From: Geobacter sp.
GTDB taxonomy: Bacteria; Desulfobacterota; Desulfuromonadia; Geobacterales; Pseudopelobacteraceae
Length of the DNA: 64,000 bases
Assembly (NCBI GenBank): GCA_009684515.1
Contig: WKKS01000003.1
Span: 186,001 to 250,000 of the forward strand
Reading direction: 5' to 3'
In this document: one piece after another, positions 1 to 8,397 of the stretch
Position numbering within the stretch: position 1 is the first letter of the stretch
Layout of the letters: each line of letters opens with the position of its first letter
Notes under the pieces: generated by a model
What the model was told of the DNA's origin: nothing
What the model saw: only the letters and a program-made list of their open reading frames with translations
Databases searched by the model: none
Made by a program: the position numbers and the translations under genes

Positions 1-143
1 TTCCGGTCGACGCGAACGACACGGAGGAGACACTATCGGCAAAAATCCAGAAAGAGGAACATCGTATTTATCCCGCCGCCATCAAGCTGTTTGTTGATGG
101 TAAAATTAAAGTAAAAGGTAGAAAAGTCCTAATAACTGATTGA
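1..143 (+). CDS. purN: Phosphoribosylglycinamide formyltransferase PurN, C-terminal end (partial)
   Basis: Only the last 46 codons are in the window, read in the frame beginning at base 3 and ending with TGA at 141-143. The tail carries the pattern D-T-E-E-T-L, then a K-E-E-H-R-I-Y-P-A-A-I-K-L-F stretch, typical of the C-terminus of PurN. PurN transfers a formyl group from 10-formyltetrahydrofolate to GAR in cytosolic purine synthesis. The catalytic N-terminal part lies outside the window, so the call rests on this tail alone. The gene is followed 25 nt later by a small RCKP-type protein on the same strand. Confidence 0.8.
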   Translation, partial: PVDANDTEETLSAKIQKEEHRIYPAAIKLFVDGKIKVKGRKVLITD

Positions 144-168
144 AATACAAAAAGGAGTTAACTCACCA

Positions 169-273
169 ATGGCAACCTGGAAATGTGCATGTGGATTTAG
201 CAAAGAAGGACGCTGTAAACCGCAAAAATGTGAAAAATGTGGCGAAAAAGGGCAGTTTGTGAAGGTGGATTAG
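169..273 (+). CDS. RCKP-type rubredoxin-like small protein (34 aa)
   Basis: A 34-residue protein. It has five cysteines, C6 and C8, C16 inside R-C-K-P, and C21/C24 as CxxC followed by G, which fits a minimal zinc- or iron-binding knuckle of the RCKP rubredoxin-like family found next to housekeeping genes in Geobacter-type genomes. A strong ribosome site (AAAAGGAG, about ten bases before ATG) supports translation. It follows purN by 25 nt and is probably co-transcribed. The metal and role cannot be read from the sequence; electron transfer or a structural zinc site are both possible. Confidence 0.75.
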   Translation: MATWKCACGFSKEGRCKPQKCEKCGEKGQFVKVD

Positions 274-288
274 AAAAAAACTGGCCGG

Positions 289-1203
289 TCATGCACGTGT
301 GTCAGAGCTATCTCTCCACCGTGAGGTCATGGTGTCCCAAAACGCTGCTGCTGCAGGAGAAAGCTCCCTACCCTGTCTTCGTACGGCGTAGAAGCATCTG
401 GAAATATTCAGTCCAGGTATTCTCACAGTTTGTAGCTGCCCGCTGCTGAGATCTTCCGAGATGGACATGCTGGAAACAAAGGCGTAGCCGATCCCGTTCA
501 GCAAGGCCCGTCTCAATGCCTCTGTACTTCCCAATACTGCAATTATGTTGAGTGATTCTTTGTTTATCCATGTTTTAGCCAGTGCATCATAAACGGCTTT
601 TTGAGTGCCGGACCCGCTCTCTCGAACAACCAGCGGAACCTTGCATAGCTCTTCCTGGCTAAAGCTTGATTTGTATCCGTCAACTAACTCTGCCGAAACA
701 GCACACACTATTGTATCCCGCCCCATGGACTCAAACTCAATCCGGTCATCGTCAAATCGTCCACCGATAAATCCAAGTTCAATTTCTTCATCAATAAGTT
801 GTCTAAGTACGGAGCGACTATCACCTTGTACAACTTCAAGGCGTGCTTTGGGGTGCTCTTTGATGAATTGGCTCAGTACCGCTGGAATCAAGAGGGTACC
901 TGGAATGTTGCTGGCGCCTACCCGCAAAACTACATCTTCCATTCCCAAAAAACGGTTAATAACTGAGCGGGTGTGCTTACATTCTGTCAAAATTTTGTCG
1001 GCGTGGTTGTAGAACAGTTTTCCCGCTTCTGTAAGCAGCGCCCCTCCCCTGCCACGGTCAAACAGGCGAATTCCAAGTTCTTCTTCCAATGCGTGGATAT
1101 GCTGGCTTGCTGTTGATTGGGTTATGCAGTTTTTCTCAGCGCCTTTAGAAAAACTGTGCGTTTCAGCTATTGCTACAAAAACTTCCAGTTGTTTTAAGGT
1201 CAT
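289..1203 (-). CDS. LysR family transcriptional regulator
   Basis: About 304 aa. The N-terminal winged helix-turn-helix (residues 1-60) has the classic LysR pattern: M-T-L-K-Q-L-E-V-F, then S-F-S-K-G-A-E, Q-S-T-A-S-Q-H-I and L-E-E-E-L-G-x-x-L-F-D-R. The remaining 240 residues form a periplasmic-binding-like effector domain. The ATG at 1203 is preferred over an in-frame ATG at 1215 because an AGGA motif lies five bases before it and family members begin at M-T-L-K-Q. It is divergent from a DUF3047 gene, and the gap contains an imperfect inverted repeat that could be its operator. It resembles the LysR subgroup annotated as selenium-metabolism associated, but the effector cannot be identified here. 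Confidence 0.9.
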   Translation of the reverse strand: MTLKQLEVFVAIAETHSFSKGAEKNCITQSTASQHIHALEEELGIRLFDRGRGGALLTEAGKLFYNHADKILTECKHTRSVINRFLGMEDVVLRVGASNIPGTLLIPAVLSQFIKEHPKARLEVVQGDSRSVLRQLIDEEIELGFIGGRFDDDRIEFESMGRDTIVCAVSAELVDGYKSSFSQEELCKVPLVVRESGSGTQKAVYDALAKTWINKESLNIIAVLGSTEALRRALLNGIGYAFVSSMSISEDLSSGQLQTVRIPGLNISRCFYAVRRQGRELSPAAAAFWDTMTSRWRDSSDTRA

Positions 1204-1222
1204 GTCAATCCTCATTCATTTA

Positions 1223-1251
1223 TATTATCGATCAGTTCAATCGAAATAATA
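1223..1251. promoter_or_regulatory. Imperfect inverted repeat in the LysR divergent gap (candidate operator)
   Basis: The arms TATTATCGAT (1223-1232) and ATCGAAATAATA (1240-1251) are inverted copies that differ by a two-base insertion. They lie 20-48 bp upstream of the LysR start, in the only intergenic space shared with the divergent DUF3047 gene. LysR proteins usually bind dyads in such gaps; binding here is inferred. Confidence 0.35.
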
Positions 1252-1352
1252 CGTAATAAAAATTTGCCTTTCAATCTAAAAGGATGCGAGAATGAAAAGC
1301 ATGGCAAGAATGTAGTTTTATCTGCCGGGTACATGGACATACAGGAGATGGA

Positions 1353-1997
1353 GTGGTGAAAAAGTTACTGCTGATTGCTGTGATTATGTTTATCAACCGT
1401 GGAACTGCAAACGCCGAAACATTTGCCATAAGCAACTTTGCAACCGATGGCCTTTCCGGTTGGACAACAAAGAGTTTCAAAGGGCAGACCAATTACTCAC
1501 TGGTCAGGGAAAATGGCTCGGTTGTGGTCAAGGCATTCAGCAGTGGATCTGCTTCGGGGCTGTTTAAAAAAACGGCTCTCGACCCGAAACGATTCCGTTA
1601 TTTACGTTGGTCGTGGAAAGTTACGGACAGTTTGCCGAAAGGAGATGAAAGCAGTAAGTCCGGCGATGACTACGCCGCTCGGGTGTATGTGGTTTTTCCA
1701 GGCCGTTTTTTCTGGCAGACGCGTGCAATCAATTATGTTTGGGCCAATCGACTTGCGCTTGGCAATTCTATTCCCAATCCCTATACAGGCAACGCAATTA
1801 TGGTAGCGGTTGAATCCGGTATTTCGAAAGCAGGACGGTGGACGAGCGAGGAACGTGACATCCTTTCGGACTACCGCAGGCTGTTTGGTGATGAGCCGCG
1901 CGAAATCGGAGCCGTTGCCATAATGACAGATACTGACGACACTGGAGGCGAATCCACCGCATGGTACGGAGATATAACAATTTCCACCAGTAGGTAA
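1353..1997 (+). CDS. DUF3047 domain secreted protein (paralog 1)
   Basis: 214 aa with a Sec signal peptide (K-K start, hydrophobic core to about residue 18, then A-N-A cleavage). The mature part matches DUF3047: a W-S-W-K-V motif, K-S-G-D-D-Y-A-A-R-V-Y-V-V-F, a Y-V-W-A-N segment, a G-R-W-T-S-E-E-R-D segment and a C-terminal G-A-V-A-I-M-T-D-T-D-D motif. The start is one of two adjacent GTG codons (1353 or 1356) after AGGAG at 1343-1347. A second copy of the family is encoded at 59910-60725 with the same motifs in the same order. The fold looks like a carbohydrate-binding-type beta-sandwich, but no function is established. It is probably periplasmic or envelope-attached. Confidence 0.85.
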   Translation: MVKKLLLIAVIMFINRGTANAETFAISNFATDGLSGWTTKSFKGQTNYSLVRENGSVVVKAFSSGSASGLFKKTALDPKRFRYLRWSWKVTDSLPKGDESSKSGDDYAARVYVVFPGRFFWQTRAINYVWANRLALGNSIPNPYTGNAIMVAVESGISKAGRWTSEERDILSDYRRLFGDEPREIGAVAIMTDTDDTGGESTAWYGDITISTSR

Positions 1998-2007
1998 TAC
2001 CCCTGAC

Positions 2008-2036
2008 TTGACGCTCCCGCTCTTCCGTAGTAATCT
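2008..2036 (+). promoter_or_regulatory. Sigma70-type promoter upstream of the M3 peptidase gene
   Basis: TTGACG at 2008-2013 and TAATCT at 2031-2036 are separated by 17 bp. Transcription would begin about 45 bp before the peptidase ATG. The call is from consensus match only. Confidence 0.4.
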
Positions 2037-2088
2037 CAGCTACCAATCTACTGTCTTATCCTACAACATTTTTCCATAGGACAATCCA

Positions 2089-3864
2089 ATGAAATCAGCC
2101 GATCTGACCTGGAACACCACCCTGCTCTACCCTGCCCCGGATTCTCCTGAATTGGAAGCTGATCTGGGGTCTTTTGAACAATTGGCCACGGACTTTCGTA
2201 TTCGATACTTTGAAAAGGTTGCCGGACTGGATCACAGATTACTTCTGACTTCAATCATTGAATATGAAGCGTTACAAACCCGCATGTCCAAACCTTTTTG
2301 CTATGCTCACCTGCTGTTTGCTTCCGATTCCGGGAATGATAAATATCGTTCACTTTCCCAGCGTTGTTCAGAACTTGGAAACCGCCTTTCACAGGAACTG
2401 CTCTTTTTTGACCTGGAGCTGATGGAGCTGGATGACGAGAGTTTTAAATCCTTCTGCGCTTTTAAAGATGCCGCCGGTTATATCCATTTTTTGGAAGGTA
2501 TCCGGAAGTTTAAACCCCATACCCTTAAAGAAAATGAGGAACGCTTGCTGACCCGCAAGGATCTGACAGGCATTCGCGCCTTCACCAAGTTGTTTGATGA
2601 GCTTTCGGCTTCTTTCAGCTATAAAATGGAAATGGATGGCGAAGAGAAAGAGTTTACCGGTGAAGAGCTGCTTTCACTGTTGCATCACACTTCGGCCGAT
2701 GTTCGATTCAGAGCCTTCAGCACCTTTCTGGAACGTCACGGTGAGCACGGGATAGTCTTCAACGCAGTTTTCAATAACATGGCCCTTGACCATGGCCAGG
2801 ATATGGAACTGCGTAATTACCAGTCCCCTATTCAGCCTACCAATATTGGCAACGAAATACCGGATGAAGCGGTTGAACATTTAATGAGTGTCACCGAAGC
2901 TAATTACGGACTGGCGCAAGAGTATTTCCGCATCAAAGCCCGAATGTTGGGAATGGACAGGTTGCGCAACTGCGATCTTTACGCCCCGGTTGCCGAAGCG
3001 GAAAAAAAATATACCTTCGAGGAAGCAAAATCCCAGGTTGTGGATTCATACCATAGCTACGATCCGGATTTTGGCGATATTGTAGAAGCGTTTTTCAGAG
3101 AGCGCCGGGTTGATGTACTACCGCGCACCGGCAAATCGGGTGGCGCCTTTGCCATGGGAATTACGCCTGATATTCCACCATTTCTGCTGCTGAATTATAC
3201 CGGTACTCTGCGTGACCTGGCAACCATTGCCCACGAAGCCGGACATGGTTTGCACTTTGTGCTTTCACAAAAGCAGACATTGCTGAATTATCATGCTCCA
3301 TTGCCATTGGCCGAAACTGCTTCTGTCTTTGGCGAGATGTTGTTGACCCGACGCATGCTCGATAGTGAAAAAGATCCGGAAGTCAGAAAAACTCTGCTTT
3401 GCGCCAAGATCGAGGACATAATTGCAACGACCTTCCGTCAGACCGTGTTGACCCGCTTTGAACTGCGTCTGCATAGTGAGCGTAAAAATGGTTTGCTTTC
3501 TAATGACCAGATAGCAGAAATATGGCTGGAAGAAAACGGCAAGCTGTTCGGTGATTCTGTTGAAATGATACCGGCCTATCGCTGGGGGTGGAGCTACATC
3601 AGCCACTTCATTCACAGCCGTTTTTATTGTTACTCATACACATTTGCAGAATTACTGGTACTGGCCCTGTTTCAAAAATATCATGAAGACGGAGATGCAT
3701 TTAAGCCGGGCTACCGCGCTTTGCTGGAATCTGGGGGGGCTTTGTCGCCAGCCGATACGGCACACCTGGCCGGAATAGACATTACTGAAGGAGATTTCTG
3801 GCAGAAGGGTTATGACTTCTTAAAAGGATTAATTGAAGAATTGAAAGATGTTACGAGGACATAA
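2089..3864 (+). CDS. pepF: M3 family oligoendopeptidase (PepF-like)
   Basis: 591 aa zinc metallopeptidase that cleaves short peptides in the cytosol. The catalytic motif H-E-A-G-H is at residues 382-386 inside I-A-H-E-A-G-H-G-L-H-F, and the third zinc ligand is in the A-E-T-A-S-V-F-G-E segment about 25 residues later. Length and the all-helical N-terminal half fit the PepF/M3 subfamily of about 590-600 aa. No signal peptide is seen. A modest AGGA-type ribosome site precedes the ATG and a promoter-like sequence lies in the 91-nt gap upstream. The 3' end overlaps the convergent P-ATPase gene by 14 bp. Confidence 0.92.
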   Translation: MKSADLTWNTTLLYPAPDSPELEADLGSFEQLATDFRIRYFEKVAGLDHRLLLTSIIEYEALQTRMSKPFCYAHLLFASDSGNDKYRSLSQRCSELGNRLSQELLFFDLELMELDDESFKSFCAFKDAAGYIHFLEGIRKFKPHTLKENEERLLTRKDLTGIRAFTKLFDELSASFSYKMEMDGEEKEFTGEELLSLLHHTSADVRFRAFSTFLERHGEHGIVFNAVFNNMALDHGQDMELRNYQSPIQPTNIGNEIPDEAVEHLMSVTEANYGLAQEYFRIKARMLGMDRLRNCDLYAPVAEAEKKYTFEEAKSQVVDSYHSYDPDFGDIVEAFFRERRVDVLPRTGKSGGAFAMGITPDIPPFLLLNYTGTLRDLATIAHEAGHGLHFVLSQKQTLLNYHAPLPLAETASVFGEMLLTRRMLDSEKDPEVRKTLLCAKIEDIIATTFRQTVLTRFELRLHSERKNGLLSNDQIAEIWLEENGKLFGDSVEMIPAYRWGWSYISHFIHSRFYCYSYTFAELLVLALFQKYHEDGDAFKPGYRALLESGGALSPADTAHLAGIDITEGDFWQKGYDFLKGLIEELKDVTRT

Positions 3865-6448
3865 TTCTAGTCAGGAGCTTCTCTGTCTCAAGCACGGTAA
3901 AAACGAGTATCCCTGGAACGCATGTCCATAAAAGTGATTCAAGCCCAAATGTATTGGTATTGAAAAACGTCTGCAATGAAGGGATAAATACAACAATCAG
4001 CTGCAACAGAATCACCACAAAACAGACGCCCATCAGCAATGGGTTGCTGAGTAAACCCATTCTGAAAAAGGAGTGTTTGAAGGATCGCAAGGACATTGCC
4101 TGCCCGATCTGGGCAAATGCCAGGCTGGTAAAAAGTACCGACTGCCAGTTGCCAGGATGATTCAATCGGTGGTGCCAGGTAATTGCAATGCTTGAGAAAC
4201 CTATGACTCCGCCGGTCAGCAGGACATGACGCAGCATTCGGCGATCGAAAATCTGTGCTGATTTGGAGACTGGGGGACGCTGCATGATATCAGGCTCTGC
4301 CCGCTCAACCCCAAGACCCAACCCGAGCAGCCCATCGGTCATCAGATTGAGCCAGAGCAGCTGGAGAGGCGTCAGAGGGTTTGAAAGCCCCATGATCGGC
4401 AACACCATAACCGCAATTATCTTACCCAAATTACCGGCTACTGAAAACTCGATGAATTTGCAAATGTTATCATAGATTGTACGACCTTCCTCCACAGTTG
4501 AAACAATAGTGGCAAAATTATCGTCCAAAAGCACCATGTCAGCCGCTTCTTTGGCAACGTCCGTTCCGGTGATTCCCATTGATATGCCGATATCAGCTTT
4601 TTTAAGTGCCGGGGCATCATTGACTCCGTCACCTGTCATTGCAACCACTTCACCGCGTTGCTGCAGTGCTTCAATGATCAACAGTTTGTGCTCCGGAGAC
4701 ACCCTCGCATAGACCGAGACATGGCCAGCTGCCTCGGTCAGTCCAGTCGGGCCGATCCGGTCAATCTCACTGCCGGTCATTACGGCATCGTTGTCCGTAA
4801 TATTCAGGCTGCGAGCTATATAGGAGGCCGTATTCTGGTGGTCTCCGGTTATCATGACTGGTCTGATACCGGCCTGCTGACATTTAACTACGGCCGCATG
4901 CGCTTCAATTCGGGGTGGATCCATTATTGCGATCAGGCCGACAAACTCCATTTGGGTCGCAAGCTCGGCCAATTCAGCCAACTCGCCGCTTTCCAGATGC
5001 CGGAAGGCACATGCCAGAACCCGTCTCCCTTCCGAGGCAAGCTCTTCTACTTTTGCCGCTATCAGACCACCTGAATCCATGCAAAACGGCAGCAGTACGT
5101 CAGCTGCTCCCTTGGCAACTATAAATTGATCGCCTTCATGCAGGTTAAAAATGGTACCCAACATGTGTTGCGAACCGGATGCTGAAACCCTGTGCATGGT
5201 AGTCATGCGCTTGGAGACCGAATCGAATGGGATTTCAGCAATCCTTGGAAATAAACTTTCCAGTTCTGCCTTGAAAATATCTGCTTTACCGGCCGCCGCC
5301 AAAAGCGCCGTTTCGGTAGGATCGCCGATTAATACGGGGTTGTTTCCCTTTATTCGAAGGCCAGCGTCATTGCAGAGTGCCGTTGCCAGAAGCAGCTGAC
5401 TCTCGCTATGTTTCGGAGACGGCACCAGGTCTGTTACTGTCATGCGATTTTCAGTCAGGGTCCCGGTTTTATCAGTACAGATAACTGTTACGGAACCCAG
5501 CGTTTCTACTGCTGGTAATTTTCTGATAAGAGCCTGGCGCTGAAGCATCCGCTGTGATCCAATTGCCAAAGTAATCGTCACAACTGCCGGCAATCCCTCC
5601 GGAATTGCGGCAACAGCCAAACTGACCGCAGTCATTAACAGCAGGCGCAGATCTTCACCACGCATCCAGCCCAGCACGAAATACAGCGTAGATATCAGGA
5701 TTGCCAATACCGCCAACGTTTTGCCAAGATGATCCAGTTTCTTTTGAAGTGGCGTCAACTCTTTGGTTACAGTTTGCAGCATTGCAGCAATCTTGCCGAG
5801 CTCTGTTTGCATGCCGGTCGCTACAGCGATTGCGACACCTCTGCCATAGGATACAGTAGTCCCCATAAAGGCCATGTTTCGGCGATCACCAAGAGGCAGA
5901 GAGGTTTCTTGCAGGGCATCTGTTATTTTCTCAACAGCATCTGCCTCACCCGTCAATACTGATTCCTGTATTTTTAAATTATGGGATTCAATAATCCTGC
6001 AATCTGCGGGGACCAGATTACCTGTCTCCAGAAAGATTATATCTCCAGGGACAAGGTCTACTGAAGGTATCTCGTTTGTTTCGCCGTTGCGTTTTACACG
6101 CACCGACGGAATTGCCAGGCGCTTAAGTGCTCTTATGGTTCGTTCAGCTTTAAACTCCTGGAAAAAGCCGAGCAGCGCAAAAAGGCAGACGATTGCCAGG
6201 ATTGCGAAACTGTCTTTGGTGGTTCCAACAAACCCTGACACTATTGCTGCAGTCATCAGGATCAGTGCCATTGTAGATGTAAACTGCTCCCAGAGAATAA
6301 CCCAGGGGGATTTTCCCCCGTTGTCAATTAATTCGTTAGATCCTGTTGCCGATAAACGGGCCGTAGCATTAGTAGATGATAGACCGAAGCCTGCATCGCA
6401 TTTCTGCTCGGCAAGTACTTCCGCTATGTCCATCAAATGCCAGTTCAT
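3851..6448 (-). CDS. Cation-transporting P-type ATPase, calcium (type II) family
   Basis: 865 aa integral membrane pump. Seen in order: N-terminal cation-ATPase domain, the L-T-G-E actuator loop (about residue 165-168), the P-E-G-L-P membrane motif (283-287), the phosphorylation site D326 in D-K-T-G-T-L-T, the T-G-D-G-V-N-D hinge, and a C-terminal transmembrane block with W-L-N-L-M-T-D-G. This fits PMR1/PacL-like Ca2+ or Mn2+ pumps. The ATG follows the stop of the upstream membrane-protein gene without a spacer (TGA-ATG), so the two are translationally coupled. Substrate ion is inferred from family. The 3' end overlaps the convergent peptidase gene by 14 bp. Confidence 0.93.
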   Translation of the reverse strand: MNWHLMDIAEVLAEQKCDAGFGLSSTNATARLSATGSNELIDNGGKSPWVILWEQFTSTMALILMTAAIVSGFVGTTKDSFAILAIVCLFALLGFFQEFKAERTIRALKRLAIPSVRVKRNGETNEIPSVDLVPGDIIFLETGNLVPADCRIIESHNLKIQESVLTGEADAVEKITDALQETSLPLGDRRNMAFMGTTVSYGRGVAIAVATGMQTELGKIAAMLQTVTKELTPLQKKLDHLGKTLAVLAILISTLYFVLGWMRGEDLRLLLMTAVSLAVAAIPEGLPAVVTITLAIGSQRMLQRQALIRKLPAVETLGSVTVICTDKTGTLTENRMTVTDLVPSPKHSESQLLLATALCNDAGLRIKGNNPVLIGDPTETALLAAAGKADIFKAELESLFPRIAEIPFDSVSKRMTTMHRVSASGSQHMLGTIFNLHEGDQFIVAKGAADVLLPFCMDSGGLIAAKVEELASEGRRVLACAFRHLESGELAELAELATQMEFVGLIAIMDPPRIEAHAAVVKCQQAGIRPVMITGDHQNTASYIARSLNITDNDAVMTGSEIDRIGPTGLTEAAGHVSVYARVSPEHKLLIIEALQQRGEVVAMTGDGVNDAPALKKADIGISMGITGTDVAKEAADMVLLDDNFATIVSTVEEGRTIYDNICKFIEFSVAGNLGKIIAVMVLPIMGLSNPLTPLQLLWLNLMTDGLLGLGLGVERAEPDIMQRPPVSKSAQIFDRRMLRHVLLTGGVIGFSSIAITWHHRLNHPGNWQSVLFTSLAFAQIGQAMSLRSFKHSFFRMGLLSNPLLMGVCFVVILLQLIVVFIPSLQTFFNTNTFGLESLLWTCVPGILVFTVLETEKLLTRIMSS

Positions 6449-7195
6449 TCAGTGGACAACCGGGTCGGGTTCATCGATCATCGGATTAAGGCGCACCGCC
6501 AGGGAAAACAGATACGGATAATCTTGCTTGAGATGTTGCATGTACATGACCCATTGATGGGAGAGATGTCCAAAGACTCGTTTTATATCACCGTTAATAT
6601 GCTCTATGTCGCTTTCAGGCATATCTGCAAAAGATTTCCTCGCTTCCAATTCTTCCACCAGATGAAATACTGACCAAAGCAGGTCTGTGAAATCTTCATG
6701 CTCAAGAAGATTCTGGTTTTCCAGCAGGCTGATCAGAAAACTTCGTTTATTTACCAGAAAAACCTTTAATTCATTTTTATCGCACAAGCTGGAATCAATT
6801 TTCATGTCGCTTTTCCGTAGATATTCGTGAGCAGATTTGTATTCCTGTTTTCCCCACGTGCTGGATACTAACAGGTGTTTTTTCAGTGTTTCGCAGGAAA
6901 CAACGTATGTTGACAGCTCTCTGAAAAGCTGGTTTCCAACTTCACTGAAGAATACGCCGATAACCATATTCAGCTTGCGCATGACGGATTGGCGCTCTCT
7001 CTCTTTTAATACTTCTTCAATCAAAAGTGTAACAATTATAATATAAACTGGTAAAAATGCGAAGTTACCTAGAAATGCAATAGTCAGGTCCTTGGCGTTT
7101 CCCAGCAGATAGTAGTCAGCTTCATAAAGTGCCATTGAAACTGCCAACAGAGAAATCAACATGAGTTTCTTGTTTAAAATCATCGAACGGTACAC
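6449..7195 (-). CDS. Uncharacterised membrane protein coupled to the P-ATPase
   Basis: About 248 aa. Two hydrophobic segments at roughly residues 10-30 and 40-60 are followed by a charged cytosolic domain of about 185 residues, helical in appearance and ending with a Y-P-Y-L-F-S-L-A-V-R-L-N-P motif. I do not recognise a named domain. The chosen start is GTG at 7195 because GGGGGA lies eight bases before it; an ATG four codons later is possible. The stop abuts the start of the P-ATPase gene, so the product may modulate that pump or simply share its expression. Confidence 0.65.
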   Translation of the reverse strand: MYRSMILNKKLMLISLLAVSMALYEADYYLLGNAKDLTIAFLGNFAFLPVYIIIVTLLIEEVLKERERQSVMRKLNMVIGVFFSEVGNQLFRELSTYVVSCETLKKHLLVSSTWGKQEYKSAHEYLRKSDMKIDSSLCDKNELKVFLVNKRSFLISLLENQNLLEHEDFTDLLWSVFHLVEELEARKSFADMPESDIEHINGDIKRVFGHLSHQWVMYMQHLKQDYPYLFSLAVRLNPMIDEPDPVVH

Positions 7196-7224
7196 GAATA
7201 ATCTTCCCCCGATATTATGATTGA

Positions 7225-8394
7225 TTAGTGAGATCGCAATGCATCGACAATTTTCATATTGCTGGCTTTGACAGCAGGAATGACTCCGCCAATAAAACCC
7301 ATTAGTAAAGAAAATATCAAAGATTTAAATATGATGTCTAAGGTCAAAGTGAATGAAAAAGCCAGCTCGGAAAAGGTTTGCCAATTCATTGTTGATATTG
7401 TAATCAGCTGCATGAATGATGCGAGTATCAGCCCGCCAATCCCGCCAACAAGACCAAGTAGCAGTGCTTCAACTAGAAAAGAGATCATTATGCTGGTACG
7501 CCGGAATCCCAAAGCACGTAAAGTTCCTATTTCCCCAATTCTGTTGGAAACCGCTGCATACATGGTAATCATTGCTCCAATGACCGCACCTATGGAAAAA
7601 ATTATTGTCAATGACATGCCAAGAATCCGTAAGAACTTAGCCATTGCTTCAGATTGATCCCGATAATAACGTGTTTCGCGTCGTACATCCACTGTCAGTC
7701 TTGGATCCATGTCAAGCATGGATTTTACTGAATCAAATTCGCCGGTATCTCGTAGCTGAAAAGTGATCGAGGAATAAGCCGGACGGCGAAAGGCCTGCAT
7801 TAATTGAATAACATCTCCCCAAATTTCCGAACTGAATCCAGTGGCACCGGCATCAAATATTCCAACAACCGTCCAGTCACGCATCCCGAAACGAAGTGTT
7901 TCTCCTATACCACCGCCCTTAAAGCGCTTGGCAATGCTACTGCCTGCAATTATTTCAGATGATCCAGGCCGTGGCATACGACCTTCAATTAAGTTGATCT
8001 GGCGGCGGAGTTTTAATGAAACAGGGTGGATGCCCCTGATAACGACGTTGGCGGGCTTGTTACTACCTCTTTTGGGGAGGCTGATCAATACGACCAATTC
8101 TTTTGCCAGAAGAGGCACTCCTCCGTTGCTATCTGTGGCAATTTCAGGCAGGCTTTCGATAATGGCTGCCTGAGAACGTTCTATGCCGCTCTGGACTTCG
8201 GAGTTAGCGGCTTTGCGGGTAATTATGACATTGTTGTCGGAACCGGTTTCTACCAAGGTCTTTTCGAGACCTGCTGATAGCATATTTATTGATGCGAAGA
8301 CAAAAACAACCAAGGCCATTCCTGAAGCGGTTAAAAAAGTAGTTAACCTGCGGGTTAGCAGATTTCTTAGACTGTAGGTAAGTGGGATGGTCAT
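7225..8394 (-). CDS. ABC transporter permease, MacB/FtsX type
   Basis: 389 aa. One N-terminal transmembrane segment (about 17-40), a large periplasmic MacB_PCD-like domain (about 45-255) and a C-terminal FtsX domain with three transmembrane segments (about 265-385). The segment E-I-G-T-L-R-A-L-G-F-R-R is the cytosolic coupling motif of the family, which handles mechanotransmission or lipoprotein and peptide export rather than classical uptake. No ABC ATPase or membrane-fusion gene lies beside it, so its ATPase partner must be encoded elsewhere. It follows pilS by 3 nt and is probably expressed with the pil genes. Confidence 0.85.
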   Translation of the reverse strand: MTIPLTYSLRNLLTRRLTTFLTASGMALVVFVFASINMLSAGLEKTLVETGSDNNVIITRKAANSEVQSGIERSQAAIIESLPEIATDSNGGVPLLAKELVVLISLPKRGSNKPANVVIRGIHPVSLKLRRQINLIEGRMPRPGSSEIIAGSSIAKRFKGGGIGETLRFGMRDWTVVGIFDAGATGFSSEIWGDVIQLMQAFRRPAYSSITFQLRDTGEFDSVKSMLDMDPRLTVDVRRETRYYRDQSEAMAKFLRILGMSLTIIFSIGAVIGAMITMYAAVSNRIGEIGTLRALGFRRTSIMISFLVEALLLGLVGGIGGLILASFMQLITISTMNWQTFSELAFSFTLTLDIIFKSLIFSLLMGFIGGVIPAVKASNMKIVDALRSH

Positions 8395-8397
8395 AAA

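Noticed and set aside
237-449. Plus-strand frame of 70 codons
   Set aside because: It covers the end of the RCKP gene and the antisense of the LysR gene, with no ribosome site or family pattern.
3851-3864. 14-bp tail-to-tail overlap of the peptidase and P-ATPase genes
   Set aside because: Short convergent overlaps are common and both proteins have full-length ends; no frameshift is implied.
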